From Parafrankia sp041008525 (GTDB lineage: Bacteria; Actinomycetota; Actinomycetes; Frankiales; Frankiaceae), in contig NZ_JBFLUG010000007.1 in assembly GCF_041008525.1 (NCBI RefSeq), positions 1-64,000 of the forward strand: 64,000 nt of DNA. Direction: 5' to 3'. Positions within the stretch are counted from its first letter, which is position 1, and each line of letters starts with the position of its first letter. This document shows, in pieces, positions 49,519 to 58,078 of this stretch. Below the pieces are notes generated by a model, which was given only the letters and a program-made list of their open reading frames with translations, was not told the origin of the DNA and searched no databases. Position numbers and translations under genes: made by a program.

Positions 49519-50757
49519 TCAGTCCGCGATGGTGACGCCCTTGCCGACGACGGTGACGCCGGCCGCGCTGACCTGGTAGCCGCGTGCCCGGTCATGGTCC
49601 TTGTCGACCCCGACCATCGCCCCCGGGGGGACGACGACGTTCTTGTCCAGGATGGCGTTCCGGACGACGGCGCGACGTCCGATGACGGCATTGTCCATGA
49701 GGACCGCGCTGTCGACCGCCGCCCACGAGTTGACCCGCACCCCCGGGGAGAGCACGGACCGCCGCACCGTCCCACCGGAGACGATCACACCGTTGCTGAC
49801 GATGCTGTCGGTGGCGACGCCGACCCGGCCGGGGCTGTCATGGACGAACTTCGCCGGCGGCACCGGCGGGACGTTGGTGTAGATCGGCCAGTCGCGGTTG
49901 TACAGGTTGAAGACGGGGTCGAGCGCGCACAGGTCCATGTGGGCGTCGTAGTAGGAGTCGAGCGTGCCGACGTCCCGCCAGTAGCCGCGGTCGCGGTCGA
50001 GCGCCCCGGGCACCTCGTTGCCGGCGAAGTCGTACACCGCCGCCATGCTCTGCCCGACCAGCATCGGCACGATGCTCCCGCCCATGTCGTGCACGCTGTC
50101 CGGGTCGGCGGCGTCGGCCCGCAGGGCGTCGATGAGGACGTCGGTCGTGAAGACGTAGTTGCCCATCGAGGCGAAGATCTCGTCCGGGGTACCGGGCAGC
50201 CCTGGTGGATCCACCGGCTTCTCGAGGAACTCGGCGATGGAGATCCCGTCAGGCGCGGGGCGGATCACCCCGAAGGCGGAGCCCTCCGAGCGGGGGACCC
50301 GCAGGCCCGCGACGGTCACACCGGCACCGGACTCCAGGTGCTGCGCCACCATCTGGCGGGGGTCCATGCGGTAGACGTGGTCGGCGCCGAACACGACGAC
50401 GATGTCCGGGGCCTCGTCATGGACGAGGTTCAGCGACTGGTGGATGGCGTCGGCGCTGCCGGAGAACCACTGCGGGCCGAGGCGCTGCTGCGCCGGCACC
50501 GGCGTCACGTAGTTGCCCAGCAGGTTGCTCATCCGCCAGGTGGTGGTGATGTGGCGGTCCAGACTGTGGCTCTTGTACTGGGTCAGTACCGCGATACGCA
50601 GGTATCCGGCATTGACCAGGTTCGACAGTACGAAGTCGACCAGGCGGTAGATACCACCGAAAGGAACGGCCGGCTTCGCTCGGTCCGCGGTCAGTGGCGC
50701 CAGGCGACTGCCGGCACCCCCCGCCAGGACCAGGCCCAGCACCCGAGGGCTGCGCAT
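49519..50757 (-). CDS. glgC: Glucose-1-phosphate adenylyltransferase
   Basis: Makes ADP-glucose, the donor for glycogen and maltose-1-phosphate synthesis. The 412-residue product shows the nucleotide-binding LVLAGGAGSRLAPLTADRAKPAVPFGG, LTQYKSHSLDRHI, the catalytic VVFGADHVYRMDP, AFGVIRPAPDG, EFLEKP and GNYVFTTDVLIDAL, then a left-handed beta-helix of hexapeptide repeats (SNGVIVSGGTVRRSVLSPGVRV). It starts at ATG 50757 with no strong ribosome binding site. It precedes glgA. Confidence 0.95.
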   Translation of the reverse strand: MRSPRVLGLVLAGGAGSRLAPLTADRAKPAVPFGGIYRLVDFVLSNLVNAGYLRIAVLTQYKSHSLDRHITTTWRMSNLLGNYVTPVPAQQRLGPQWFSGSADAIHQSLNLVHDEAPDIVVVFGADHVYRMDPRQMVAQHLESGAGVTVAGLRVPRSEGSAFGVIRPAPDGISIAEFLEKPVDPPGLPGTPDEIFASMGNYVFTTDVLIDALRADAADPDSVHDMGGSIVPMLVGQSMAAVYDFAGNEVPGALDRDRGYWRDVGTLDSYYDAHMDLCALDPVFNLYNRDWPIYTNVPPVPPAKFVHDSPGRVGVATDSIVSNGVIVSGGTVRRSVLSPGVRVNSWAAVDSAVLMDNAVIGRRAVVRNAILDKNVVVPPGAMVGVDKDHDRARGYQVSAAGVTVVGKGVTIAD

Positions 50758-51062
50758 TCTTCGGCCCGGCTCCCCGTCTTCCGCCCGGATCCGGGGTCGA
50801 TCCGCCCCGGCTGCGACCGGTCGCCAGCGGTTCCGGCACGTGATCGGGCATGTGCCGTGTTGTGCTGGATTCCGGTCATCACGGAGCCTACAAGGCGGCC
50901 GGGAGGCGGCTCGCTCGGCGTCAAAAACCGCTGGCCCGGGACGCCGATCCGGCCACTCCCACGAGTGGGGAGCGGCCGGATCACATCGGCGGCCGCACAG
51001 CCTGCCCGGTCAGGACAGCCACGACGCGGGACAGCCGTGACGCGGGCGGGCGGGGCTGGCGG
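50758..51062. other. Intergenic region, SUF operon end and glgC start
   Basis: About 305 bases between the sufT stop and glgC start, both minus strand. It holds the terminator of the SUF operon (50946-50982) and should carry the glgC promoter. No ORF and no clear -10/-35 pair were seen. Confidence 0.5.
50946..50982 (-). terminator. Hairpin terminator of the SUF operon
   Basis: GATCCGGCCACTCCC (50946-50960) pairs with GGGAGCGGCCGGATC (50968-50982) over 14 of 15 positions with one A-C mismatch and a 7-base loop. It lies about 80 bases after the last suf gene. Confidence 0.72.
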
Positions 51063-51536
51063 TCAGACGTTGAAGCCGAGGGCGCGCAGCTGCTCGCGAC
51101 CGTCATCGGTGATCTTGTCCGGGCCCCACGGCGGCATCCAGACCCAGTTGATCGTCACGTCGTTGACCAGGTTGTCCGGGCCGTCGACGAGCGCCGAGCG
51201 GGTCTGGTCCTCGATGACGTCCGTCAGCGGGCAGGCCGCCGAGGTGAGCGTCATGTCGAGGGTGACCGTGTTGTCGTCGGCGATGTTGATGCCGTAGACG
51301 AGGCCGAGGTCGACGACGTTGATCCCGAGCTCGGGGTCGACCACGTCCCGCATGGCCTCCTCGACATCGTCGAAGGATGCCTTGTCCACGACGACGGCCC
51401 GCTCGGTGGCGACGGCCGGCGCCGCCTCCGACGGTGCCGCCGCCGCGGGCTGCGCCGAGATGCCGGTGGGCTCCTCGGCGACGGCGGGCTCCGCCGGGGC
51501 GGACGCGGTGGTGGTGGCGGTCTCGCTCATGGTCAT
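51063..51536 (-). CDS. sufT: SufT/PaaD-like DUF59 Fe-S assembly protein
   Basis: A 157-residue MIP18/DUF59-family protein that assists iron-sulfur cluster maturation. The domain is at the C-terminus: FDDVEEAMRDVVDPELGINVVDLGLVYGINI, TLDMTLTSAACPLTDVIEDQTRSAL, and VWMPPWGPDKITDDGREQLRALGF. An Ala/Pro/Glu-rich disordered extension of about 50 residues precedes it. The ATG at 51536 overlaps the sufU stop by ATGA; an ATG two codons later has a better-spaced AGGAG. It is the last gene of the SUF operon. Confidence 0.88.
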   Translation of the reverse strand: MTMSETATTTASAPAEPAVAEEPTGISAQPAAAAPSEAAPAVATERAVVVDKASFDDVEEAMRDVVDPELGINVVDLGLVYGINIADDNTVTLDMTLTSAACPLTDVIEDQTRSALVDGPDNLVNDVTINWVWMPPWGPDKITDDGREQLRALGFNV

Positions 51537-52003
51537 GTCTCCTGCTTCGGGACGGCGGTCCGGGTGGCGGCACCGGTGGCCTGCGCGGTGGCGTCCTTCC
51601 AGGCCATCCACGACAGCAGGGCGCATTTCACCCGGGCCGGGTACTTGGAGACACCCGCGAACGCGACCGCGTCCTCCAGGACCTCCTCGTCACCCTCCTG
51701 GGTGCCGCGCGACTGCATCAGCGTCAGGAACTCGCGTTCGAGCTCCAGCGCCGCCGCCACCGACTTCCCGATCACCAGGTCGGCCATCACGCTCGCCGAC
51801 GCCTGGCTGATCGAGCAGCCCTCGCTCTCGTAGGACACGTCCGCCACGACACCGTCGGCGACGCGGACCCGCAGGGTCACCTCGTCGCCGCAGGTCGGAT
51901 TGACGTGGTGCACCTCGGCGTCGAACGGATCCCGTAGGCCGCGGTGGTGCGGGTTGCGGTAGTGATCCAGGATGATCTCCTGGTACATGGAGTCGAGCTT
52001 CAC
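51533..52003 (-). CDS. sufU: SufU zinc-dependent sulfur acceptor
   Basis: Takes sulfur from SufS and passes it to the SUF scaffold. The 156-residue product has the three conserved Cys in NPTCGDE (about 38), EGCSISQASAS (about 63) and RVKCALL (about 127), with the Asp of GDE completing the zinc site, and MYQEIILDHYRNPHHRG at the start. I place the start at the GTG at 52003 (MKLDSMYQEI), overlapping the sufS stop as GTGA; the ATG five codons on is an alternative. Confidence 0.93.
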   Translation of the reverse strand: MKLDSMYQEIILDHYRNPHHRGLRDPFDAEVHHVNPTCGDEVTLRVRVADGVVADVSYESEGCSISQASASVMADLVIGKSVAAALELEREFLTLMQSRGTQEGDEEVLEDAVAFAGVSKYPARVKCALLSWMAWKDATAQATGAATRTAVPKQET

Positions 52004-53325
52004 CTCAGGAAGAACCTCCTGACCTGCCCGAGACCTTCCACCAGCGCGTCGACCTCGGCGGTCGTCGTGTAGAGGTGGAACGACGCCCGGGTCGTCGCCG
52101 GGACCCCGTACCGCAGGCAGACCGGGCGGGCGCAGTGGTGCCCGACCCGCACCGCGATGCCCTGCTCGTCCAGGATCTGACCGATGTCGTGCGGGTGCAG
52201 CGGCCGGTCCTCGGAGTCGCGCAGGGAGAAGGAGATCGCCCCGCCGCGGTCCCGCGGCGTCGGCGGGCCGATGATCCGCAGGCCCGGCACGGCCGCCAGT
52301 GCGTCGAGCGCGTAGGCGGTGACCTCGTGCTCGTGCGCGGCGATGGCATCCATGCCCAGGCCGGTCAGGTAGTCGACGGCGGCGCCAAGCGCCACCGCCT
52401 GCGAGATCATCGGCGTGCCGGCCTCGAACCGGTGCGGCGGGGCCGCGTAGGTGGAGGCCTCCATCGTGACGACCTCGATCATCTCGCCGCCGCCGAGGAA
52501 CGGGGGCATGACCTCGAGCAGCTCGCGCCGGCCCCACAGCACACCGATGCCGGTGGGCCCGCACATCTTGTGCCCGGTGAAGGCGAGGAAGTCCACACCG
52601 AGTGCGACGACGTCGATCGGCATGTGCGGCACCGACTGCGAGCCGTCGAGCACGGTGAGCGCGCCGACCGCGCGAGCCCGGGCGACGATCGTCGCGACCG
52701 GGTTCACCGTGCCCAGGATGTTGGACTGGTGGACGAACGAGACGACCTTCGCCCGCTCGGTGATGACCTCGTCGAGGTGGGCCAGGTCGAGTCGGCCGTC
52801 CTCGGTGAGGCCGATCCAGCGCAGGGTGGCGCCGGTGCGGGCGCACAGCATCTGCCAGGGCACCAGGTTGGAGTGGTGCTCCATCTCGGTGATGACGACC
52901 TCGTCGCCGGGGCCGAGCCGGAAGCGCTCCGCCTCCGCCCCGCCGGAGACCGCGTTGCTCATCGCGTAGGCGACCAGGTTCAGCGCCTCGGAGGAGTTCT
53001 TCGTGAACACGATCTCGCGCCGGTCGGGTGCGCCGACGAACGCCGCGATCCGGTCCCGCGCGTCCTCGTAGAGGGCCGTGGCCTCCTCGGCGAGCACGTG
53101 GATGCCACGGTGCACGTTGGCGTTGTGCCGCTCGTAGTAGGTCCGCTCGGCGTCGAGGACGGCGAGCGGCTTCTGCGACGTCGCGGCGCTGTCCAGGTAG
53201 ACCAGCGGCAGGCCGTCGTGCACGGTGCGGGCGAGGATCGGGAAGTCGCGGCGGACCCGCTCGACGTCGAACCCGGGCGTGGTCGCCGTGTCGGCTCCCG
53301 GCTGGCGGGTCTCGATGATCGTCAT
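52000..53325 (-). CDS. sufS: SufS cysteine desulfurase
   Basis: PLP enzyme that mobilises sulfur from cysteine for cluster assembly. The 441-residue product has YLDSAATSQKPLAVLDA, the PLP-lysine in FTGHKMCGPTGIGVLWG, the His in EMEHHSNLVPWQ and the catalytic cysteine in VRVGHHCARP. Its length and FYY-type SufS features match group II desulfurases. The ATG overlaps the sufC stop by ATGA. It donates to SufU, encoded next. Confidence 0.95.
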   Translation of the reverse strand: MTIIETRQPGADTATTPGFDVERVRRDFPILARTVHDGLPLVYLDSAATSQKPLAVLDAERTYYERHNANVHRGIHVLAEEATALYEDARDRIAAFVGAPDRREIVFTKNSSEALNLVAYAMSNAVSGGAEAERFRLGPGDEVVITEMEHHSNLVPWQMLCARTGATLRWIGLTEDGRLDLAHLDEVITERAKVVSFVHQSNILGTVNPVATIVARARAVGALTVLDGSQSVPHMPIDVVALGVDFLAFTGHKMCGPTGIGVLWGRRELLEVMPPFLGGGEMIEVVTMEASTYAAPPHRFEAGTPMISQAVALGAAVDYLTGLGMDAIAAHEHEVTAYALDALAAVPGLRIIGPPTPRDRGGAISFSLRDSEDRPLHPHDIGQILDEQGIAVRVGHHCARPVCLRYGVPATTRASFHLYTTTAEVDALVEGLGQVRRFFLR

Positions 53326-54110
53326 GAGATCGCCGCCGGCTCCGTGGTCTTCACGTACCGGTCGTAGCCGGACTCCTCCAGCGTCGCCGCGAGCTCGGGG
53401 CCACCCGCGTCCACGATCCGGCCGCCCGCCATGACGTGCACGAACTCTGGCTTCACATAGCGCAGGATGCGGGTGTAGTGGGTGATGAGCAGGATGCCCG
53501 TCTCCCCCTTCACCCGTACCGCCTCGATGCCGGCCGAGACGATGCGCAGAGCGTCGACGTCGAGGCCGGAGTCGGTCTCGTCGAGGATGGCGATCTTCGG
53601 CGCGAGCAGCTTCATCTGCAGGATCTCGTGACGCTTCTTCTCACCGCCGGAGAAGCCCTCGTTGACGCTGCGCTCGGCGAACGCCGGGTCCATCTCCAGC
53701 CCGGCCATCGACTCCTTGACCTCCTTGACCCAGGTGCGCAGCTTCGGGGCCTCGCCCCGGACCGCCGTCACCGAGGAGCGCAGGAAGTTGGACACCGAGA
53801 CGCCGGGCACCTCGACCGGGTACTGCATCGCCAGGAAGATCCCGGCCCGCGCCCGCGCGTCGACGGACATCGCCAGGACGTCCTCGCCGTCAAGGGTCAC
53901 GGTGCCCTCGGTGACGGTGTACTTGGGGTGGCCGGCGATCGAGTAGGAAAGCGTGGACTTGCCGGAGCCGTTCGGCCCCATGATCGCGTGGGTCTCGCCC
54001 TTGCGGACGGTGAGGTCGACGCCGCGCAGGATCTCGCGCGGGCCGTCCGTGTCGGTGTCGACCGACACGTGCAGGTTGCGGATCTCGAGAACAGACACCG
54101 CTGTCGTCAC
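53322..54110 (-). CDS. sufC: SUF Fe-S assembly ATPase SufC
   Basis: ATPase of the SufBCD scaffold complex. The 262-residue product has Walker A (GPNGSGKST), the Q-loop LAMQYPVEVPGVSV, the signature FSGGEKKRHEI and Walker B (AILDETDSGLDVDAL). The GTG at 54110 overlaps the preceding stop as GTGA; a second in-frame GTG four codons on is an alternative. It lies between the Rieske-type ferredoxin gene and sufS. Confidence 0.94.
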   Translation of the reverse strand: MTTAVSVLEIRNLHVSVDTDTDGPREILRGVDLTVRKGETHAIMGPNGSGKSTLSYSIAGHPKYTVTEGTVTLDGEDVLAMSVDARARAGIFLAMQYPVEVPGVSVSNFLRSSVTAVRGEAPKLRTWVKEVKESMAGLEMDPAFAERSVNEGFSGGEKKRHEILQMKLLAPKIAILDETDSGLDVDALRIVSAGIEAVRVKGETGILLITHYTRILRYVKPEFVHVMAGGRIVDAGGPELAATLEESGYDRYVKTTEPAAIS

Positions 54111-54478
54111 CCTCGCTTCGGGTTCGTGTGAAGGTCGACGAGGACGTCGTCGCCGTCGATGGTCACTGGGTAGGTGGGCACCGGGTCGATGGCCGGCAGG
54201 CTCGTCGGCTCGCCCGTGGTCAGGTCGAACCGGGAGCCGTGCAGCCAGCACTCGATGAGGCCGTTCTCGACCTCGCCCTCGGAGAGCATCACCTCGGCGT
54301 GGGAGCACTCGTCCCGCACCGCGTAGTACCGGCCGCCCGACCGGACCAGGCACACCGGCTCACCGTCGATCTCGACGCCGAGCGCGGACTCGTCGGCCAG
54401 GTCGGAGACGGCGCAGGCGCGCCGCCAGGAGGACCCCGCCGTGGTCCCGGCGGAGCCTGTGCTGCTCGGTGTGGTCAT
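54107..54478 (-). CDS. Rieske-type 2Fe-2S protein in SUF operon
   Basis: A 123-residue bacterial Rieske-type ferredoxin (NirD-like). The cluster ligands appear in CSHAEV and CWLHGSRFD (the CxH...CxxH pattern), within RYYAVRDECSH and LTTGEPTSLPAIDPVPTYPV. Actinobacterial SUF operons usually include a small Rieske protein between sufD and sufC, as here. Its electron partner in cluster assembly is not established. ATGA overlap with sufD. Confidence 0.9.
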   Translation of the reverse strand: MTTPSSTGSAGTTAGSSWRRACAVSDLADESALGVEIDGEPVCLVRSGGRYYAVRDECSHAEVMLSEGEVENGLIECWLHGSRFDLTTGEPTSLPAIDPVPTYPVTIDGDDVLVDLHTNPKRG

Positions 54479-55620
54479 ACGCCCACCGCCGCCAGCTCCT
54501 CCTCGACCCGCGCCATGATCCGCTCACGCAGTTCGGGGATGTCGATCCGGTCGACGATCTCGGCGAAGAAGCCGCGGACGACCAGCCGGCGTGCCTCGTC
54601 GGCCGGGATGCCGCGCGACATCAGGTAGAACAGCGACTCGTCGTCGAACCGCCCGGTCGCGCTGGCATGACCGGCGCCGACGACCTCGCCGGTGAGGATC
54701 TCCAGGTTGGGCACCGAGTCGGCGCGGGCGCCGTCGGTGAGCACCAGGTTGCGGTTCAGCTCGTAGGTGTCCGTACCGACCGCGTCGGCACCGATCACCA
54801 CGTCGCCGACCCACACCGCGTGCGCCCCGGCGCCCTGCAGGGCGCCCTTGTAGACGACCCGGCTGCGGCAGTTCCGCGCCTGGTGGTCGACCAGCAGGCG
54901 GTGCTCCTGGTGCTGGCCGGTGTCGGTGAAGAACAGGCCGTAGAGCTCGGCGTCGCCGCCGGGCCCGCGGTACTCCACCGTCGAGTTGAGCCGGACGAGG
55001 TCGCCGCCGAGGGTCACGGTGAACGACCGCAGACGGGCGTCCCGGCCCACCGAGAAGGCGTGCGAGCCCAGGTGGACGGCGTCGTCGGCCCAGTCCTGGA
55101 GGGTGACGAAGGTCAGCGCGGCGCCGTGGCCGATGAACACCTCGACGGTGCCGGCGAAGGCGGCGCTGCCGGTGTGGTCGAGCACCACCGTCGCGGAGGC
55201 GAACGGGCCGAGCTCGACGAGCACGTGCTCGTAGGCGACCCCGCCGTCACCGTGCAGGCGCACGATGACCGGCTCGGTCAGCGCCGCCTCGGCCGGGACG
55301 GTGACAGAGACCCCACCGTCCGCGCGGGCCATGGCGAACGCGGCAGGGCGGTCGGACGGGGTCAGGACCCGCCCGATCCGGGAGTCGGTGGCGGCGAGCC
55401 GCTCGACCTCCACGCCGTCCGGCGCGGCGACCGAGACGTCGATCTTGGTGTCGCTCGGCGGCCCGTTCAGCAGGCCGCCCAGGCGGCGCAGCGGGGTGAA
55501 CCGCCACGCCTCCTCCCTGCCGCCGGGTACTACGTGGTCCTCGGGGTCACGGGACCGGACGGGACGCGGTGCCGCGCCGGCCTGGGCCGGGGGGCGTCCC
55601 GTGGCATCGATGACGGCCAT
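54475..55620 (-). CDS. sufD: Fe-S assembly protein SufD
   Basis: Beta-helical subunit of the SufBCD complex. The 381-residue product shows EAWRFTPLRRLGGLL near the start, the right-handed beta-helix middle (STVEYRGPGGDAELYGLFFTDTGQHQEHRLLVDHQ) and the C-terminal YLMSRGIPADEARRLVVRGFFAEIV. Its ATG shares a base with the sufB stop, and its stop overlaps the Rieske gene start. Confidence 0.93.
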   Translation of the reverse strand: MAVIDATGRPPAQAGAAPRPVRSRDPEDHVVPGGREEAWRFTPLRRLGGLLNGPPSDTKIDVSVAAPDGVEVERLAATDSRIGRVLTPSDRPAAFAMARADGGVSVTVPAEAALTEPVIVRLHGDGGVAYEHVLVELGPFASATVVLDHTGSAAFAGTVEVFIGHGAALTFVTLQDWADDAVHLGSHAFSVGRDARLRSFTVTLGGDLVRLNSTVEYRGPGGDAELYGLFFTDTGQHQEHRLLVDHQARNCRSRVVYKGALQGAGAHAVWVGDVVIGADAVGTDTYELNRNLVLTDGARADSVPNLEILTGEVVGAGHASATGRFDDESLFYLMSRGIPADEARRLVVRGFFAEIVDRIDIPELRERIMARVEEELAAVGV

Positions 55621-57032
55621 CAGCCGACTGCGCCTTCCATCTGGAGCTCGATGAGCCGGTTGAGTTCGAGGGCGTACTCCATGGGCAGCTCGCGCGCGAT
55701 CGGCTCGATGAAGCCGCGCACGACCATGGCCATCGCTTCGTCCTCGGACAGGCCGCGGCTCATCAGGTAGAAGAGCTGGTCCTCGCCGACCTTGGAGACG
55801 CTGGCCTCGTGCCCGATGGAGGCGTCGTCCTCACGGACGTCGACATAGGGGTAGGTGTCGGAACGGCTGATCGTGTCGACCAGCAGCGCGTCACACTTCA
55901 CCGACGACCGCGAGGCGTGCGAGCCCTCGTTGATCTGGACCAGGCCACGGTACGAGGTACGGCCGCCACCGCGGGCCACGGACTTCGACACGATCTTCGA
56001 CGACGTCCGCGGCGCGGCGTGCACCATCTTCGCGCCGGCGTCCTGGTGCTGCCCCTCACCTGCGAAGGCGACCGAAAGCACCTCGCCGTGGGCCTGCTCG
56101 CCGAGCATCCACACCGCCGGGTACTTCATCGTCACCTTGGAGCCGATGTTGCCGTCGATCCACTCCATGGTGGCGCCCTCGTGGCAGGCGGCCCGCTTCG
56201 TGACGAGGTTGTAGACGTTGTTCGACCAGTTCTGGATGGTCGTGTAGCGGCAGCGCGCGTTCTTCTTCACGATGATCTCGACCACCGCGGAGTGCAGTGA
56301 GTCGGACGAGTACACCGGTGCCGTGCAGCCCTCGACGTAGTGGACGTACGCACCCTCGTCAACGATGATCAGGGTCCGCTCGAACTGGCCCATGTTCTCC
56401 GTGTTGATCCGGAAGTAGGCCTGCAGCGGGATCTCGACCTGCACACCCGGCGGGACGTAGATGAACGAGCCGCCGGACCACACCGAGGTGTTCAGCGCGG
56501 CGAACTTGTTGTCGCCGACCGGGATCACCGAGCCGAAGTACTCCTGGAAGATCTCCGGGTGCTCACGCAGGCCCGAGTCGGTGTCGAGGAAGATGACACC
56601 CTGCTCCTCAAGATCCTCACGAATCTTGTGGTAGACGACCTCGGACTCGTACTGGGCCGCGACGCCGGAGATCAGCCGCTGCTTCTCCGCCTCGGGGATG
56701 CCGAGCCGGTCGTAGGTGGCCCGGATGTCCTCCGGCAGCTCGTTCCACTCGGCGGCCTGCTTCTCCGTCGACCGGACGAAGTACTTGATGTTGTCGAAGT
56801 CGATCCCGGTCAGGTCCGCACCCCAGGTCGGCATGGGCTTGCGCTCGAAGAGCTTCAGCCCCTTGAGCCGCAGGTCGATCATCCAGGATGGCTCGTTCTT
56901 CTTCGCCGAGATGCTGCGAACAACTGCTTCGGAGAGGCCGCGCTCCACGTCGACGGCGTAGGCGTCCGCATCTGCCCAGCCGAACCGGTAGGAGCCAAGG
57001 CCCTCAAGGGCGGTCTCGGCAGAGGTGGTCAT
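55620..57032 (-). CDS. sufB: Fe-S assembly scaffold SufB
   Basis: Main scaffold on which iron-sulfur clusters are built. The 470-residue product includes GLSEAVVRSISAKKNEPSWM, the beta-helix EGCTAPVYSSDSLHSAVVEI, NARCRYTTIQNWSNNVYN and YLMSRGLSEDEAMAMVVRGFIEPI. The length of 470 is normal for SufB, with no intein, unlike several mycobacterial homologues. The ATG at 57032 overlaps the sufR stop. Confidence 0.96.
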   Translation of the reverse strand: MTTSAETALEGLGSYRFGWADADAYAVDVERGLSEAVVRSISAKKNEPSWMIDLRLKGLKLFERKPMPTWGADLTGIDFDNIKYFVRSTEKQAAEWNELPEDIRATYDRLGIPEAEKQRLISGVAAQYESEVVYHKIREDLEEQGVIFLDTDSGLREHPEIFQEYFGSVIPVGDNKFAALNTSVWSGGSFIYVPPGVQVEIPLQAYFRINTENMGQFERTLIIVDEGAYVHYVEGCTAPVYSSDSLHSAVVEIIVKKNARCRYTTIQNWSNNVYNLVTKRAACHEGATMEWIDGNIGSKVTMKYPAVWMLGEQAHGEVLSVAFAGEGQHQDAGAKMVHAAPRTSSKIVSKSVARGGGRTSYRGLVQINEGSHASRSSVKCDALLVDTISRSDTYPYVDVREDDASIGHEASVSKVGEDQLFYLMSRGLSEDEAMAMVVRGFIEPIARELPMEYALELNRLIELQMEGAVG

Positions 57033-57802
57033 AGGGAACCTTCCGAAAATGAGGATGGTTGTGATGTCCGCCCGGACCCGGACGAGGCCGTGTCGGGCGA
57101 TGCACCCGGCGATGGCGTGGACTCGGCTGCCGCGGCACTCCCGACGGGCGGGAGCACCGTGATCGCCTCCACGGGGATCACCGGGATATGGGTGGTGCAG
57201 ACGCCGTCGCCGTGCGCGATCGTCGCCAGCCGCTGCACGTGGGTGTCGAGGAGTCGCGCGAGCATCTCCGTCTCGGCCTCACACAGCGCCGGGAACCGCT
57301 CGGCCACGTGCTGCACCGGGCAGTGATGCTGGCAGATCTGGGTGCCGGTCGGCAGCTCGGAGACGCTGGCGGTGTACCCGGCCTGGGTCATGGCCGCGGC
57401 GATCGCCTCCGGCCGCTCCGCCAGGGGAACCGCGACCACCTCGTCGCGGATCTGGCGCTCGAGATCGACTCCGCGGGCCCGGGCGAACTCGGCGACCGCC
57501 TCCGGGCCGCAGGCGTCCGCGAGGAACCGCAGCGCGCCGGCCGCCAGGTCGGAGTAGGCCGTCGGCCCGGCCTGGTGCCCGGCCTCGGTGAGCGTGTAGC
57601 GCCGGGCCGGGCGGCCCCGCCCGCGAGGACCACGCACCCCGGTCGAGGTGGTCGTGATCGTGCCGTCCGAGGTCATCGCGTCGAGATGACGGCGGACGGC
57701 TGCGGGCGACAGCCCGAGCTCGTGGGAGAGATCGGCTGCCGTGGAGGGGCCGCGCTCGAGCAGGAGGCGGACGACGCGGTCCCGGGTGCGGCCGTCGGCC
57801 AC
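57029..57802 (-). CDS. sufR: SUF operon regulator SufR
   Basis: Iron-sulfur-sensing ArsR/MarR-like winged-helix repressor. The 257-residue product from GTG 57802 has the DNA-binding helices (TAADLSHELGLSPAAVRRHLDAM), a wing with GPRGRGRPARRYTLTEAG and, near residues 157-202, four Cys in the pattern CxHHC-x12-C-x27-C (QICQHHCPV, ALCEAE, DGVCTTHI). SufR proteins bind a cluster through such cysteines. An AGGAGG lies 11 bases upstream. The GTG at 57832 is an alternative but would overlap the predicted operator. It precedes and overlaps sufB. Confidence 0.92.
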   Translation of the reverse strand: MADGRTRDRVVRLLLERGPSTAADLSHELGLSPAAVRRHLDAMTSDGTITTTSTGVRGPRGRGRPARRYTLTEAGHQAGPTAYSDLAAGALRFLADACGPEAVAEFARARGVDLERQIRDEVVAVPLAERPEAIAAAMTQAGYTASVSELPTGTQICQHHCPVQHVAERFPALCEAETEMLARLLDTHVQRLATIAHGDGVCTTHIPVIPVEAITVLPPVGSAAAAESTPSPGASPDTASSGSGRTSQPSSFSEGSL

Positions 57803-57828
57803 GCCCGATGGAACCTCCTGCCCGCTTT

Positions 57829-57843
57829 TCACAACACCAGTGT
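57829..57843 (-). promoter_or_regulatory. SufR operator upstream of sufR-sufB
   Basis: On the minus strand the sequence ACACT-GGTGT-TGTGA is an exact match to the ACACT-N5-TGTGA motif reported for mycobacterial SufR. It lies 27 bases upstream of the proposed sufR start. A CACACT -10 candidate (part of the same sequence) with a TTCGAC -35 18 bases earlier would be blocked by the bound repressor. Confidence 0.7.
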
Positions 57844-58078
57844 GCCCTATTTCCGTGACGCGGTCGAACCGAGGAGCCGCAGATCACCCGACCGTCCGGA
57901 GATCTCTTTCACAGCGTCGGATCCGCGACACAGCACCGTGATCGACCCCGCTCGTGACCCGCGGTTTCGGTGCCGCAGCCTGCCTCGGAGCCGGCTGTGA
58001 CCCACCCGCCACGCAGCACGCGCCGCCCGGGATGGGACACTTTCGGGCGGCATGCGACGTACGGGAAGGTGCTGCGAG

